Source: Cristatella mucedo (taxonomy: Eukaryota > Bryozoa > Phylactolaemata > Cristatellidae). From it: a DNA stretch of 64,000 nucleotides. This document shows, one piece after another, positions 53,142 to 63,639 of the stretch (within the stretch, counting starts at the first letter, position 1; the number at the start of each line of letters is the position of its first letter). The DNA lies in NCBI GenBank assembly GCA_009760855.2, contig WPIO01000033.1, forward strand, positions 4,259,001 through 4,323,000. Reading direction: 5' to 3'. The notes beneath the pieces are model-generated. The model was not told the origin of the DNA. It made no database searches and saw only the letters and a list, made by a program, of their open reading frames with translations. Made by a program: the position numbers and the translations under genes.

Positions 53142-53717
53142 TCCCAGCATCCATTGCGGGCTCAGTGAGGAATAAGGCAGACGTCAGGCGCCCGGTCGAC
53201 GGGCGATTATGGAGATTTGCCCCCCGGTGCGAATGCTCGATTGAACGGGCTTGAGTTTTTGTGCGAAACTCAGCAGAGCAAAGTATAGAAAAGTTTCCAG
53301 CTCTTTCTTCAGCCCAAGGCTGTCGTAAATACGGTCATCGAAGCACGTGAGACGGGCTACTACGTACAGAGGCTTCGTACTCCACTCGTCCTGTGAACCA
53401 GAATGGGCTGTCTCGATGCTGTCGACCTTAATCCACGAAGCATGCGGCTCACCAACCGCTCTCTTTTAATCCCTGCTTGACCGCCGTCTCCAAGGGGGCG
53501 AGGCGGGGCGGGGTTACGAAGGATTTAGGGAATGGAGAAACCTTCTGCTAGAGCATAGTAAAAGCCAAGGGTCTGCGGCTGCTGCTGACCGTTCTGGCGC
53601 TGGCGCCCTGGTTTTGCGGGTTGGACTTGCCAGTCACCGGCGAGTGGCCATTGAATGCACGAGATTTAATGCAAGCTCGTCGCTGTTAACGTATATACGC
53701 GAAATACTTGTTTTCAG
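53142..53717 (+). other. CpG-rich region upstream of TMEM86 copy 2
   Basis: Expected to hold promoter, first exon and intron 1 of copy 2 by analogy with copy 1. The first exon was not resolved. No repeat was recognised except the piece shared with 52492-52537 at its left border. Confidence 0.45.
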
Positions 53718-54383
53718 AGAGTCGACTTGAAATGGAGCTTGGCGCCCTTCGCAGCCACCGTGGTGGCATTCTTCGCGCTCTTCGGCGGCGCGTCGACCCC
53801 GACGCTGTTCTTCTGCGTCCTGAAATGTGCGCCTGTATTTTCGCTGATGCTCTCCATCGCTCTCCGAGGACGCTCTCGAGACGCAGGCGGCGGCGGTGCG
53901 CTGTCGAGACGCATCCTCGTCGGCCTCGCCTTTTCGGTTCTCGGCGACGCGTTGCTGGCGTTCAATCGCTTCGCGCCCGGCGTCGTCGCCTTTGCCGTCG
54001 CCCAGGTCGTCTACACGGCGGCCTTTGGTTTCAGACCCCTCCGTCCGGGCATCGGCGTCGTTTGTGCGCTGGTTGCCCTCGCCATGTTTCTCTTCGTTCG
54101 GCCGGGTCTGAGTGGCTCGCTGCAGTTCTTGGTGCCAGTGTACACGCTGCTCGTTTCCGCCATGGTGTGGAGGGCGAGCGCCCGAGTCCGTCCCGTCGAT
54201 TTCGATCGCAAGACTGGCCGGCTGTGGGGCTGCGTCGGTGCCATTTTCTTCTGGATTTCCGACGGCATCATTGCTGCGAACAAGTTCGTGCGTCCGATAC
54301 CCTATTATCACACGCTAGAGATGGCCACCTACTACGCTGGCCAATTGGGAATCTCTCTCGCGACGCTGGACTCTTCAGATTAG
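53718..54383 (+). CDS. TMEM86: TMEM86/YhhN-family protein, copy 2, last exon
   Basis: After the acceptor CTTGTTTTCAG an open frame of 221 codons begins RVDLKWSLAPF and ends TLDSSD. It aligns end to end with exon 2 of copy 1, roughly 40-50 percent identical by eye, with the same intron position and phase 0. Family motifs are kept: VLGDALLAF, WISDGIIAANKF and TYYAGQLGI. An internal Gly-rich loop (AGGGGAL) is unique to this copy. Coding sequence is strongly CpG-rich and GC-ending, unlike copy 1. The first exon, expected to hold only a few codons, is not identified: ATG at 53212 with CCG|GTGCGA at 53230 fits phase but has a poor donor. Predicted function is membrane lysoplasmalogenase, inferred from homology. 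Confidence 0.88.
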   Translation, partial: RVDLKWSLAPFAATVVAFFALFGGASTPTLFFCVLKCAPVFSLMLSIALRGRSRDAGGGGALSRRILVGLAFSVLGDALLAFNRFAPGVVAFAVAQVVYTAAFGFRPLRPGIGVVCALVALAMFLFVRPGLSGSLQFLVPVYTLLVSAMVWRASARVRPVDFDRKTGRLWGCVGAIFFWISDGIIAANKFVRPIPYYHTLEMATYYAGQLGISLATLDSSD

Positions 54384-54894
54384 CTCAAGGCTGCCGGAAG
54401 CAAAACAGAGCTATGTGCCCATGTTCGGGCCCATCGAGCTAAAGCGCCACGACCGCCGCACACTCCTCCCAAGGTCGTTACAGCTGAGTCAGTGGCTCGG
54501 GACGTCGCAGAGCTGAGGCTAATGTGCAATTTGTAGGGTCGCTACCGATATTGCATCGCTGCTCGCTTGAAATGATTCGCGACGTATTGAGGCACGTTTT
54601 GTGTGATAAAGTCACTTCGTCTCTTTTCTTAGCGGACGCCCATTGGAATCGGGGCACCTTGCGAGAATGCCCAGACGGTCTCTATTGTCAATGCTCGGCA
54701 AACGCATGTTCGGACGAGCCGTAGAATGCTGTGAGGCTGGTTGCTATTGGCGTCTACTAGTTTGCACAGCTGATAGCTCAAGAAGGTATTGACTAGCTAG
54801 AGTAGCGAGTCTCACTTGACAATGCCTTTGGACGGGTCCTTAAATTTCACGAAACATTTGACGATATCTTTCGAAAATCTGAAGCTTTAAGCAG

Positions 54895-55140
54895 GAAGAA
54901 ATCAGTTCTAATTAACTAATCTTTCCAGGTACTTTCCGATTTGCTAGAACGGAAGAATGCCATTAATTTAGGGATAACCTGCTCAATTTTAGCTCATATA
55001 AGCACACTTAGGACGATTCCCGCAGTCGGAGTATATGCTTTCATGAGCAGGTGGCATTGCAGCTTCTTTTATTAATTGTCCAGTCAGGTGATGTTGTGAC
55101 ACTAGCTGTTGGTGAGCTCCCGGTGTCGGGTGGATGAGTG
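54895..55140 (-). mobile_element. LINE-A-like 3' end, heavily decayed
   Basis: Order and spacing match the LINE-A 3' end in antisense: TTCCAGGTACTTTCC, ATAAGCACACTTAGGACGATT, CCAGTCAGGTGATGTTGTGAC. It lies 0.5 kb downstream of TMEM86 copy 2. Confidence 0.6.
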
Positions 55141-55639
55141 ATGGCTGAGTAGTCATTTTTGCTCATGCCTTGAACCTGTTTTTAAATCGCTCTCCCTTTT
55201 ACTACCTTTCTCCAACGGCAGACTGCCAAAGGTAGCAGTAAGATATGTACCCAAGTCTTGCTTTACTTCGAATTTTCAGATCTAATTTTCTAATCTTTGT
55301 TTCAGAGATCGTCCCTTCCTCGTATTGAGTGGTTTTAAAATTCATTTTATTTACTCAACTCATCCCTAATGTGCAGAATTTCGTTTATTATGTGATTGAT
55401 TTCATCTTCTTGCTTATTTGACTGGGCCCAACGAAAATAAACGTCACTCACTTGATGCTCTTCTGTATTGGTATTATATCAACTCAACAAATTATCAATA
55501 TATGTTCATCTGCCTACATTTTGATCTCATTCAGTCTGCAGTTTGTGTACCCTTCGTTATCAAAAGTTATCTGTGAAATTTGAACTATATGTACACTAGA
55601 ATTGATTCTGCTGCATAAAAATATCTTACTGCCCCCTGC

Positions 55640-56460
55640 TGGTTAATTCTCTGTCCGACCTGCCCCGACTGGTGGAACGCTGTTACACGACCTACACCGA
55701 GGTTCTGAATGAGCTCGTCCTCTAACTGAGCACAATCTATGCCCTAGCCCCGATGGCTCATGGTTTACTGCAGAAATTTAACTAGCTAGGACTACTAGTC
55801 GAAGCTTTTGAGAGCTTATGAAACATCGTCGACTGACGTATGAGGACTGTTGAAGGTCGTATCAATCCATCCTAGCTAAGGCCGAGTCTAGCTTCTGAAA
55901 CTGACTGAACTGACTAAAATCACAGATGCACAACCCAAAAATGCTGATGTCGACCATCAATCCTATCGTTAATCGCCTCCAGGTCAGAATATTACCTAGT
56001 GATCCTTGTGATGAGCTGTCGGATAGCTTTGCTAGCTTCTTTTTCAGCAAGAGAGATAAGATCAGAGAGCCTATTTCCACTGTAGCGATCAACCCTATTC
56101 CTTGCTCTACCTCAATATCCACCTTCAAGCTAACCACTAGTAACTTCATCTCGAAGCTATATCGCCCTGCCTAAGAGAAACACCAGCCCTCTAGACACGG
56201 TAACATTCAGTTCTTCTTTTATATGCACATATTTTTTGCTGCATTGCATGACTAACATAACAATAAGTCCTCAGCTTTAGGTCTCGTCCCCGAATCTTAT
56301 ACAGAGGCTGTTGTGCGGCCACTGATTTAGAAGTCGACCGCAGACCAGGAGAACATTAAGAATATCACCCAGTCTCTATTCCAATTAAAGACGCTGAAAA
56401 GTGTAATGACAGACCAGTTGAACTCTTATTTTAAAATATCAAAAGTAGAAAGAGACTAAT
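55640..56460 (+). mobile_element. LINE-A-like RT N-terminal fragment, decayed
   Basis: In broken plus-strand frames the linker and RT N-terminal region of LINE-A can be followed: MHNPKMLMSTINPIVNR at 55926, DPCDELSDSFASFF at about 56005, and NITQSLFQLKTLK-like remnants up to 56460. The catalytic part is missing. Confidence 0.7.
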
Positions 56461-56875
56461 AAAGTCCCGCTAACCGCAATGGACCCGGCTCGTTTTGCCT
56501 GAGATGCCTGACAGGATATCATTGCGGCAGCAAGATTAAACCTACGCGTCTTCGCTGAACCACTGTTTTGTAACCAATCCTAGCTGCAAACTCCCGGGAA
56601 TGAGCATCTCGAGACAGCCTCGATCAGCCCGCAGCAATATGCAGACTAAGAAAAGCACGTGCATCGAACTCGTCCACCGCTGGCATGGGAAGAACAGTCA
56701 ATATTCGACTAAGACAGAGGCACGGTCGATGAGTGAGCCCGCCGAGAGTATAGCGTCAAATACTGGAAAAGATACTTGGTCCAATATACAATTCATTGGT
56801 TTGAATACCTTGTGCTCATCTGTGATCCCTTGAACCCCTAGACTATCTCATCTGTTTCCGTATACGGATATATTT

Positions 56876-56935
56876 GTAAATATATGTATACCTACATATA
56901 TATATATATATATGTATGTATGTATATATATATAT

Positions 56936-56976
<41 letters not shown>

Positions 56977-56986
56977 TATTGTAAGT
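56876..56986. repeat. (TA)n microsatellite with TATG/TACA variants
   Basis: Over 100 bp of TA, TATG and CATATA units, immediately 5' of a LINE-A 3'-end copy. Confidence 0.92.
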
Positions 56987-56987
56987 A

Positions 56988-57345
56988 GTTTTATGCTCCC
57001 AAAGCCTGGAACTCCCTCCCGACTTGTGTCAGAACATTCCCTGACTTGACCACATTTAAAAAGAACTTAGAAACACACCTATTTAGGACAGCATTTAGAC
57101 GGTCCCTGTGATTCTTCCTTCATGTGCTTTTGCGTGCTGACACTGTGCATGCTGCCACTAACCACACTTACATGCTGACCCTGTGCATGTCACCCCTAAC
57201 TATTTTATTCATGTTGTTCATCAAGCATGATATTACTCACGATTCAATCGCGTTTCCCTTTTCAGCAAATATAAAGCGCTTAGACAGAGATTGAGTTCTC
57301 TGAGGGCGCTTTATCAAGTGCATTAATATTATAATGATATTATTA
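56988..57345 (+). mobile_element. LINE-A 3'-end copy
   Basis: It begins TATGCTCCCAAAGCCTGGAA, passes through THLFRTAFR and ends with the hairpin, GGGCGCTTTATCAAGTGCATT and an irregular AT tail. A TA microsatellite precedes it. Confidence 0.85.
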
Positions 57346-57749
57346 AATATATATATATTATAAGAAATATAAGTATATTAAATTATTTCTCTTCATATAT
57401 TTATATATAAAGAGAGTGAGAGATAGAAGCTACACTTTTACTGGGAGAAAAAAGCTATTTAAATGCATCAAGATTTTGTTTATATTTTTACAAAGAGAAA
57501 GAACAATGTTCAAAGGCGTCAATGTTGAACCCACAACCCTTTATAGCGGAAGCCTGCTTCCAGTCACTTGGAAAATTTTAACAAAGTCATTTGACTGAAA
57601 AGGCAGCGAGAGCTCAAGATCTCAGAAAGAACACCACAGAAAAACCGGTGTTCTGCCTCGCCGTACTCGTCTATTCGGTGTGCTCTATAGGCACGGCCTT
57701 GGGGGTGGGACCCTATTCCAAATTACCCTAGGTGTCAAAGTCATTTTTC

Positions 57750-57787
57750 TAAGTGCAGTTACCTGTTATCACTGGTAACTGCACTTA
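57750..57787. other. Perfect 14-bp inverted repeat (hairpin)
   Basis: TAAGTGCAGTTACC and GGTAACTGCACTTA form a perfect stem around a 10-base loop (TGTTATCACT). The flanks show weaker pairing. It is intergenic, about 90 bp from the LINE-A tail at 57874. Confidence 0.85.
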
Positions 57788-58606
57788 AAGAATTAGGAAT
57801 AATCCTTCAGATAATAACAGCCCATTTCCAATGCCTCGGCTCTAGCACTACCGAGACAGCGTTCATGTGATTATAATAATAATAATAATGCACTTGATAA
57901 AGCGCCCTCAGAGAACTTAATCTCTCTCTAGGTGCTTTACATTTGCTGCAAAGTGAAATGCGATTGAATGGTAAGTAAAATCATGCTTGAAAAACAAACA
58001 AAATGAATAATATGGTTAGGGGTGACGTGCACAGGGTCAGCATGCAAATGTGGTTAGTGGCAGTATGCACAGTGTCAGCACGCATAAGCACATCAAGGAC
58101 GAATCACAGGGACCCGCTAAATGCTGTCCTAAATAGGTGTGTTTTTAGGTTCCTTTTAAATGTGGTCAGGTCAGGGGATGTTCTGACGCAGGTCGGGAGG
58201 GAGTTCCAGGCTGTGGGAGCATACGAACTAAATGCACGGTCTCCAAAGAATTTAAGGTTTGTACGAGGTATTTCCAGACTGTTGGATTCCGAAAAGCGGG
58301 TGGTACGATGCTTGGCCTGATGGGGTAGTATATCTGAGAGATAGGCTGGAGCCATAGAATGAAGGGACCTAAAAGTGAGCGACAAAACCTTGAAGTCAAT
58401 CCGTTGCTTGACTGGTAGCCAGTGCAGGGCGGTGAGAAGTGGTGTGATGTGGCAACTGCGACGCTCACGACAGACAAGTCTAGCTGCAGAGTTTTGCACC
58501 AGCTGCAATCGCCTGATCGCACATGCTGGTAGGCCAGTAAGCAGTAAGTTGCAGAAGTCGAGACGGGATGTCACGAATGCATGGACCAACTTAAATGTGG
58601 TATCTT

Positions 58607-58738
58607 CATTTTGTTTGTTTTTCAAGCATGATTTTACTTACCATTCAATTGCATTTCACTTTACAGCAAATGTAAAGCGCCTAGAGAGAGATTAAGTTCT
58701 CTGAGGGCGCTTTATCAAGTGAATTATTATTATTATTA
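58607..58738 (+). mobile_element. LINE-A 3'-end fragment nested in LINE-A
   Basis: About 132 bp of the LINE-A 3' untranslated end (TTCATTTTGTTTG to (ATT)n) interrupts the host LINE between GGTATC and TATCTAAACAAGCC. The related copy near 52405 reads through this point. The fragment differs at only a few bases from the host's own 3' end at 57874-58005, but is inverted. Confidence 0.85.
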
Positions 58739-58851
58739 TCTAAACAAGCCCGAATTTTAGCAACGTTATGAAGCTGAAAATAGGCGGATTTGACTGTGGA
58801 GCTAATATGGTCTTCTAACGAGAGGTCGCTTTGGAATATGACACCTAGATT

Positions 58852-60303
58852 TCAAGCTGATTCAACTGGAGATATGCTGGCAGAGCCAATTTTGAGAGTC
58901 AGCCTTTCCAATCTCTGAATCACACTCGGTTTGTCCATAACTAGTAAGTTAGTTTTATCATCGTTTATTTTTAGAAAATTTGCTGCCATCCATGTGCAGA
59001 TGTCATCAATACATGCAGCGAGTGAGTTGAGAAAATTCGAGGTGCTCGAAGACTGGGAGGGATCAAAGCAAAGGTACAACTGAGTGTCATCCGCATAGAA
59101 GTGAAAGCCTAGATTGTGCTTGTCAATCACATCAGCAAGAGGCAGAGTATAAGCCGTGAAAAGAACCGGACCTAGCACTGAGCCCTGAGGTACTCCATAT
59201 TTCAGAGGTACTTCAGATGATCTTTGTTCATTCACGTCAATACTCTGGAGTCTCCCACTGAGATAGGACCTGAACCACGGCAGAGCAGTGCCAGTGATGC
59301 CCAGGCGAGATGAGAGGCGCTCTAGAAGAACTTTGTGATCGATGGTATCAAAAGCTGCCGAAAGATCAAGCAAAACAAGCAGAGACATTCTACCCATGTC
59401 TGCATTCCTAAGTAGGTCGTTGTACGCCCTAAGCAATGCTGACTCTGTGGAGTGATTAGCTCTAAAGCCAGACTGGAACTTACTAGCAAGGTGTGAGGTT
59501 TCGATATCTGAGTTCAGCTGGTCTGCCACGACCCGTTCCAGTGTCTTTGATAGGAATGGTAGAAGGGAGACTGGGCGGTAGTTGCTTAAGTTCTCTTGGT
59601 CTAGTGTCGCTTTCTTGAGAAGTGGCCTGACTACAGCTTTTTTGAAAGGTGCTGGGACATGACCTGAGGCTAATGACTTATTAATTATGTTAGTTATGCA
59701 TGGCAGCAGCAGATCAATGCAACGTAGGAGCAGGACTGTGGGAATAGGGTCCAGAGGACTTGTTGTCTTCTTTGATTGAGATACGAACTTTAGGACTAGA
59801 TCACTAGTGACCTGTTTAAATGCAGACATTGAGGTGCAGCCAGGAACCGAGGAACAGCATTCTAGTGGGGAGGTTGTCATCGCAGGGATGGATTCCCTTA
59901 TCTTGTCTATCTTCTGCACAAAGAATCGAGAGACGCGATCGGCTAGATCATCACACGGATCATCAGGTAAGGAGCTAATCTGGGAACGGTTGAGGAGATG
60001 GTTTATTGTCGACATCAGCATTTTTGGATTGTGCATCTGTGATTCAACAATGTTTTTATAGAAGCTAGACTTGGCCTTTGCTAGGATCGATTGGTACGAC
60101 CCACAGTAGTCTTCATATGCCTGTCGATGGACAGTTAGTCCGGATCTTTTGTAAGCTTTTTCAAGCTTTCGTTTAGTAGACTTGGCTAGTTTAATGTCTG
60201 TGGTAAACCATAGGCCGTCTGGGCGGGGGCGCACAGTGCGCTTTATCAGAGGTGCAAACTCGTCGAGTGTGTCAGCTAGGGTCGTGCTGTAGCTATCTAC
60301 CAA
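58852..60303 (-). CDS. LINE-A reverse transcriptase open frame (483 codons)
   Basis: This is the longest open frame in the window. It begins with the linker LVDSYSTTLADTLDEFAP, passes through WFTTDIKLAKS and the RT fingers (NYRPVSLLPFLSKTLE) and palm (AFDTIDH, YADD at residues ~403-406), and ends at a nonsense codon shortly before the C-terminal domain. The endonuclease upstream is in another frame. It is retrotransposon coding sequence, probably not functional as it stands. Confidence 0.85.
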   Translation of the reverse strand: MVDSYSTTLADTLDEFAPLIKRTVRPRPDGLWFTTDIKLAKSTKRKLEKAYKRSGLTVHRQAYEDYCGSYQSILAKAKSSFYKNIVESQMHNPKMLMSTINHLLNRSQISSLPDDPCDDLADRVSRFFVQKIDKIRESIPAMTTSPLECCSSVPGCTSMSAFKQVTSDLVLKFVSQSKKTTSPLDPIPTVLLLRCIDLLLPCITNIINKSLASGHVPAPFKKAVVRPLLKKATLDQENLSNYRPVSLLPFLSKTLERVVADQLNSDIETSHLASKFQSGFRANHSTESALLRAYNDLLRNADMGRMSLLVLLDLSAAFDTIDHKVLLERLSSRLGITGTALPWFRSYLSGRLQSIDVNEQRSSEVPLKYGVPQGSVLGPVLFTAYTLPLADVIDKHNLGFHFYADDTQLYLCFDPSQSSSTSNFLNSLAACIDDICTWMAANFLKINDDKTNLLVMDKPSVIQRLERLTLKIGSASISPVESA

Positions 60304-60847
60304 TGATGATAGATCGGAGGGGGACTGAGCAGCAGAGGTGAAGCAGATATTCTCGCACGGACAGCATCGATGTCAAGGGTCTTGAGGTTTCGCGATTCAC
60401 AGGATATTTTAGAGGAGGATGTGGGCACACACTGTAGATTGAATGAGATCTGCATGTGGTCAGATAAGCAGGATTTGGTAATAATTGGTGATGACAAAGT
60501 GCAGTTGTATGAGAAAATCTGGTCGAGTGTGTGACCCTTGATGTGGGTAGGGCCATGCACATGAGCCGCAAGAGACAATGAGTTAGTCAATGCACGAAAT
60601 TTGGTGCTGAAAGTAACTATATGGAGGAGGGCTATGGAGGATGGCAGCTCCAAACAAAGCGGAGCTGCAGGTGCAATCGTGTCGCGTGACACATTAACTG
60701 TCGAAACTAGAGACCATTTGCGACCTGCCGGCGAGTTTTTTTAAGCGTAGACCGGTTTGGTCTACGTCTGGCCGCAGTGCAGACCAGGTCTTCTGAACCT
60801 AGAGGTTATGATGGAGTACCTAGACTATGCCATCTCTGGTTTTTAAA

Positions 60848-60978
60848 AGAGTCCGTGGTTGCAAAGGTAATTTGTGAAAACGCTACCGTTTCTTGCTTTG
60901 AACTAAGTCCAAGGTTGCAACGGTTCAGTTGAATTGAGTTCATGTTTTTTTGTTTCGAACGGAGTCCAATGTGCAAAA
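60848..60978. repeat. Short tandem repeat, ~57-bp unit, about 2.3 copies
   Basis: GAGTCCGTGGTTGCAAAGG, AAGTCCAAGGTTGCAACGG and GAGTCCAATGTGCAAA start at about 60849, 60907 and 60961. The first two units end GTTTCTTGCTTTGAAC and GTTTTTTTGTTTCGAAC. It directly precedes a LINE-A copy. Confidence 0.6.
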
Positions 60979-62697
60979 CAAGTGATCTCGTCCTGAAGTT
61001 CAAATCCCAATCAAAGAAGACAACAAGTCCTCTGGACCCTATTGCCACTGTCCTGCTCCTACGTTGCATTGATCTGCTGCTGCCATGCATAACTAACATC
61101 CTTTATATGTCATTAGCCTCAGGTCATGTCCCAGCACCTTCCAAAAAAGCTGTAGTTATGCCACTACTCAAGAAAGCAACACTAGGCCAAGAGCACTTGA
61201 GCAACTACCGCATAGTCTCACTTCTACCATTTCTATCAAAGACACTGGAACGGTTCGTCGCAGACCAGCTGAACTCGGATATTGAAACTTTAAACCTTGC
61301 TAGTAAGTTCCAGTCTGACTTTAGAGCTAATCACTCCACAGAATCAGCATCGCTTAGGGTGTACAACGACCTATTTAGGAATGCAGACATGGGTAGAGTC
61401 TCTCTGCTTGTCTTGCTCGATCTTTCGGTAGCTTTTGATACTATCGATCACCAAGTTCTTCTAGAGTGCCTCACATTTCGCCTGGGTATCACTGGCACTG
61501 CTATGCAGTGGTTCAGGTCCTATCTCAGTGGGAAACTCTAGATTATTGACGTGAATGGACAAAGATCATCCGAGGTACCGCTGAAATATGGGGTACCTCA
61601 GCGCTCTGTGCTAGGTCAGATTCTTTTCACGGCTTATACTCTCCCTCTGGCTGATGTGATTGCCAAGCACAATCTAGGCTTTCACTTCTATGCAGATGAC
61701 ACTCAGTTGTACCTTTGCTTTGATCCCTCCCAGCCTTCGAGCACCTCGAATTCTCTCAACTCACTTGCTGCATGTGTTGATGACATCCGCACATGGATGG
61801 CAGCAAATTTTCTAAAACTAAACGATGATAAAACTAACTTATTAGTTATGGGCAAACCCAGCGTGATTCAGAAATTGGAAAGGCTAACGTTCAAATTGGC
61901 ACTACCCGCATATCCCCTGTTGAATCAGCTCGAAATCTAGGTGTCATGTTCCAAAGAGACCTCTCGATAGACGACCAGATCAGCTCCACAGTCAAATCCG
62001 CCTATTTTCAGCTTCATAGCATTGTTAAAATTCGGGCTTGTTTAGATAAGGATACAACGTCCAAGTTGGTCCATGCATTTGTGACATCCCGTCTCGACTT
62101 CTGCAACTCACTGCTTACTGGCCTACCAGCATGTGCGATCAGGCGATTGCAGCTGGTGCAAAACTCTGCAGCTAGACTTGTCTGTCGTGAGCGTCGCAGT
62201 TGCCACATCACACCACTTCTTGCCGACCTGCACTGGCTCCCAGTCAAGCAAGGGATCGACTTCAAGGTTTTGTCGCTCACTTTTAGGTCTCTTCATTCTT
62301 TATCTCAAGCCCCTCTTTCAGATCTACTCCCCCACCAAGCCACGTATCGTACATTTCATTTTTCGGAATCCAGCAGTCTACCAATACCTCGTACAAAACT
62401 TCAAATCCGTTGGAGACCGTGCATTTAGTTCGTATGCTCCCCAAGCCCGGAACTCCTCCCCCCCCGACCTACGTCACGACATCCCCTAACTTGACCACAT
62501 TTAAAAAGAACTTGAAAACACAGCTATTTAGGACAGCATTTAGTGGGTCCCTGCGATTCGTCCTTCGTGTGCTTATGCGTGCTGACACTGTGCATGCTGC
62601 CACTATCCACAATTGTATGCTGACCCTGTGCATGTCACCCCTAATTATGTTATTCATGTTGTTTATCAAGCATGATATTTATTACTCACGATTCAAT
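60978..62697 (+). mobile_element. LINE-A copy, truncated at both ends
   Basis: It begins at SDLVLKFKSQSKKTTS in the RT N-terminal part and contains AFDTIDH, GVPQ and FYADDTQ. A TAG at 61539-61541 (after SGKL) and frame changes near 61940 and 62400 disable it. The 3' end stops at 62697 before the usual hairpin, where an opposite-strand L2-like copy begins. Confidence 0.87.
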
Positions 62698-62721
62698 TTA
62701 AGATGTAGCCGTTCGTTCTAA

Positions 62722-63570
62722 ATAATAATATTGACATTGTCTTGCTTCCTAAGAGAGCTCAATCTTTTTCTAGATACTTCATACATGCAGGAAAGAAAGA
62801 ACATTTATTGGCAAGTGATAAATTACACTGGGTACACATTAGCACAAAAAGGACATCTTCCACAGACTCCAATGATTATATGAGGAAAAGGTGGGATTTT
62901 AGTTTCTTTTTAAAAGTCTTCAAGTCAGGGGACGTCGAGAGTTCTGTCGGGAGTGACATCTGGGCTTTCGGAGCATACGAAGTTATGGCACGGTCTCCGA
63001 AGGAATTGAGGCTCGTTAGAAGCAAATCAAACCGGTCAAAGTCAGAAGAGCGGATGGTACGATGTGCAGTTTGATTCACTAGTATTTCTGATAGTTAGGC
63101 CAAAGCAAGAGAAGGAAGAGATCAACAACTGATTGATTTCTTGATGGGGGAGACGTTGCAGATCCGTGAGAAGTGGTATAATGTGACATGGCTACGTTTA
63201 CGACAGAAAAGCATAGCAGCAGAGTTTTGCATCAACACCAACCGTAAGTGTCTTATTGCACAGGCAGGACTCCTCGCGAGTATTGAGCTACAGAAACCTT
63301 GTTAAGGTGTCAAGAATTCATGGACCAGCTTTAATGTGGTGGTTTTCACATGCTTATTATTATTCGTCATTTATTTTGAGAAAGTTTACTGCCACAAAAA
63401 AGTGAGAATTGCAGCCATACTTGCTGTATCTGGGTTGAGATAATTTAAGGAGCTAGAAGTTAGTGTATGTTTAATGCACAGATACAGATTTTTCTCATTT
63501 GCCTAAAACTTAAAACGGTGCTCGGCGATTACATCGGCAAGAGGGAGGGTATACACTGTGAGAAGAATCG
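62722..63570 (-). mobile_element. L2-like RT C-terminal copy, diverged
   Basis: It starts with an ATT-type tail and TCTAGATACTTCATACATGC, then minus-strand SLNSFGDRAITSYAPKAQMS and SPDLKTFKKKLKSHLF. The region near 63530 (GATTACATCGGCAAGAGGGAG) corresponds to the LPLADVI block. It meets the preceding plus-strand LINE-A tail to tail. Confidence 0.7.
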
Positions 63571-63639
63571 TGTAGATGCTCCAGCACTCTTTAGAGACTA
63601 TCAGCTACAGTTCGAATAGTTACTAGAACAATCTAATAA

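Larger units (their letters stand above)
57874..60618 (-). mobile_element. LINE-A copy, 5'-truncated, best preserved RT
   Basis: The copy starts within the endonuclease (AHVHGPTHIKGHTLDQ, then SDHMQISF) and runs through the complete reverse transcriptase to the 3' hairpin and (ATT)n at 57874. RT motifs AFDTIDH, GVPQGSVLGPVLF and FYADDTQ (YADD at 59086-59097) are intact. A TGA at about 58855 replaces the CGA Arg codon of the A-R-N-L-G-V motif, a likely CpG decay event. A 132-bp antisense LINE-A tail is inserted at 58607-58738. The 5' end joins unrelated DNA at about 60618. Confidence 0.9.

Noticed and set aside
53634-54311. 225-codon minus-strand frame and 244-codon plus-strand frame (53708-54442) over TMEM86 copy 2
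   Set aside because: Both are shadows created by the GC-rich codons of the real TMEM86 exon; neither resembles a family.
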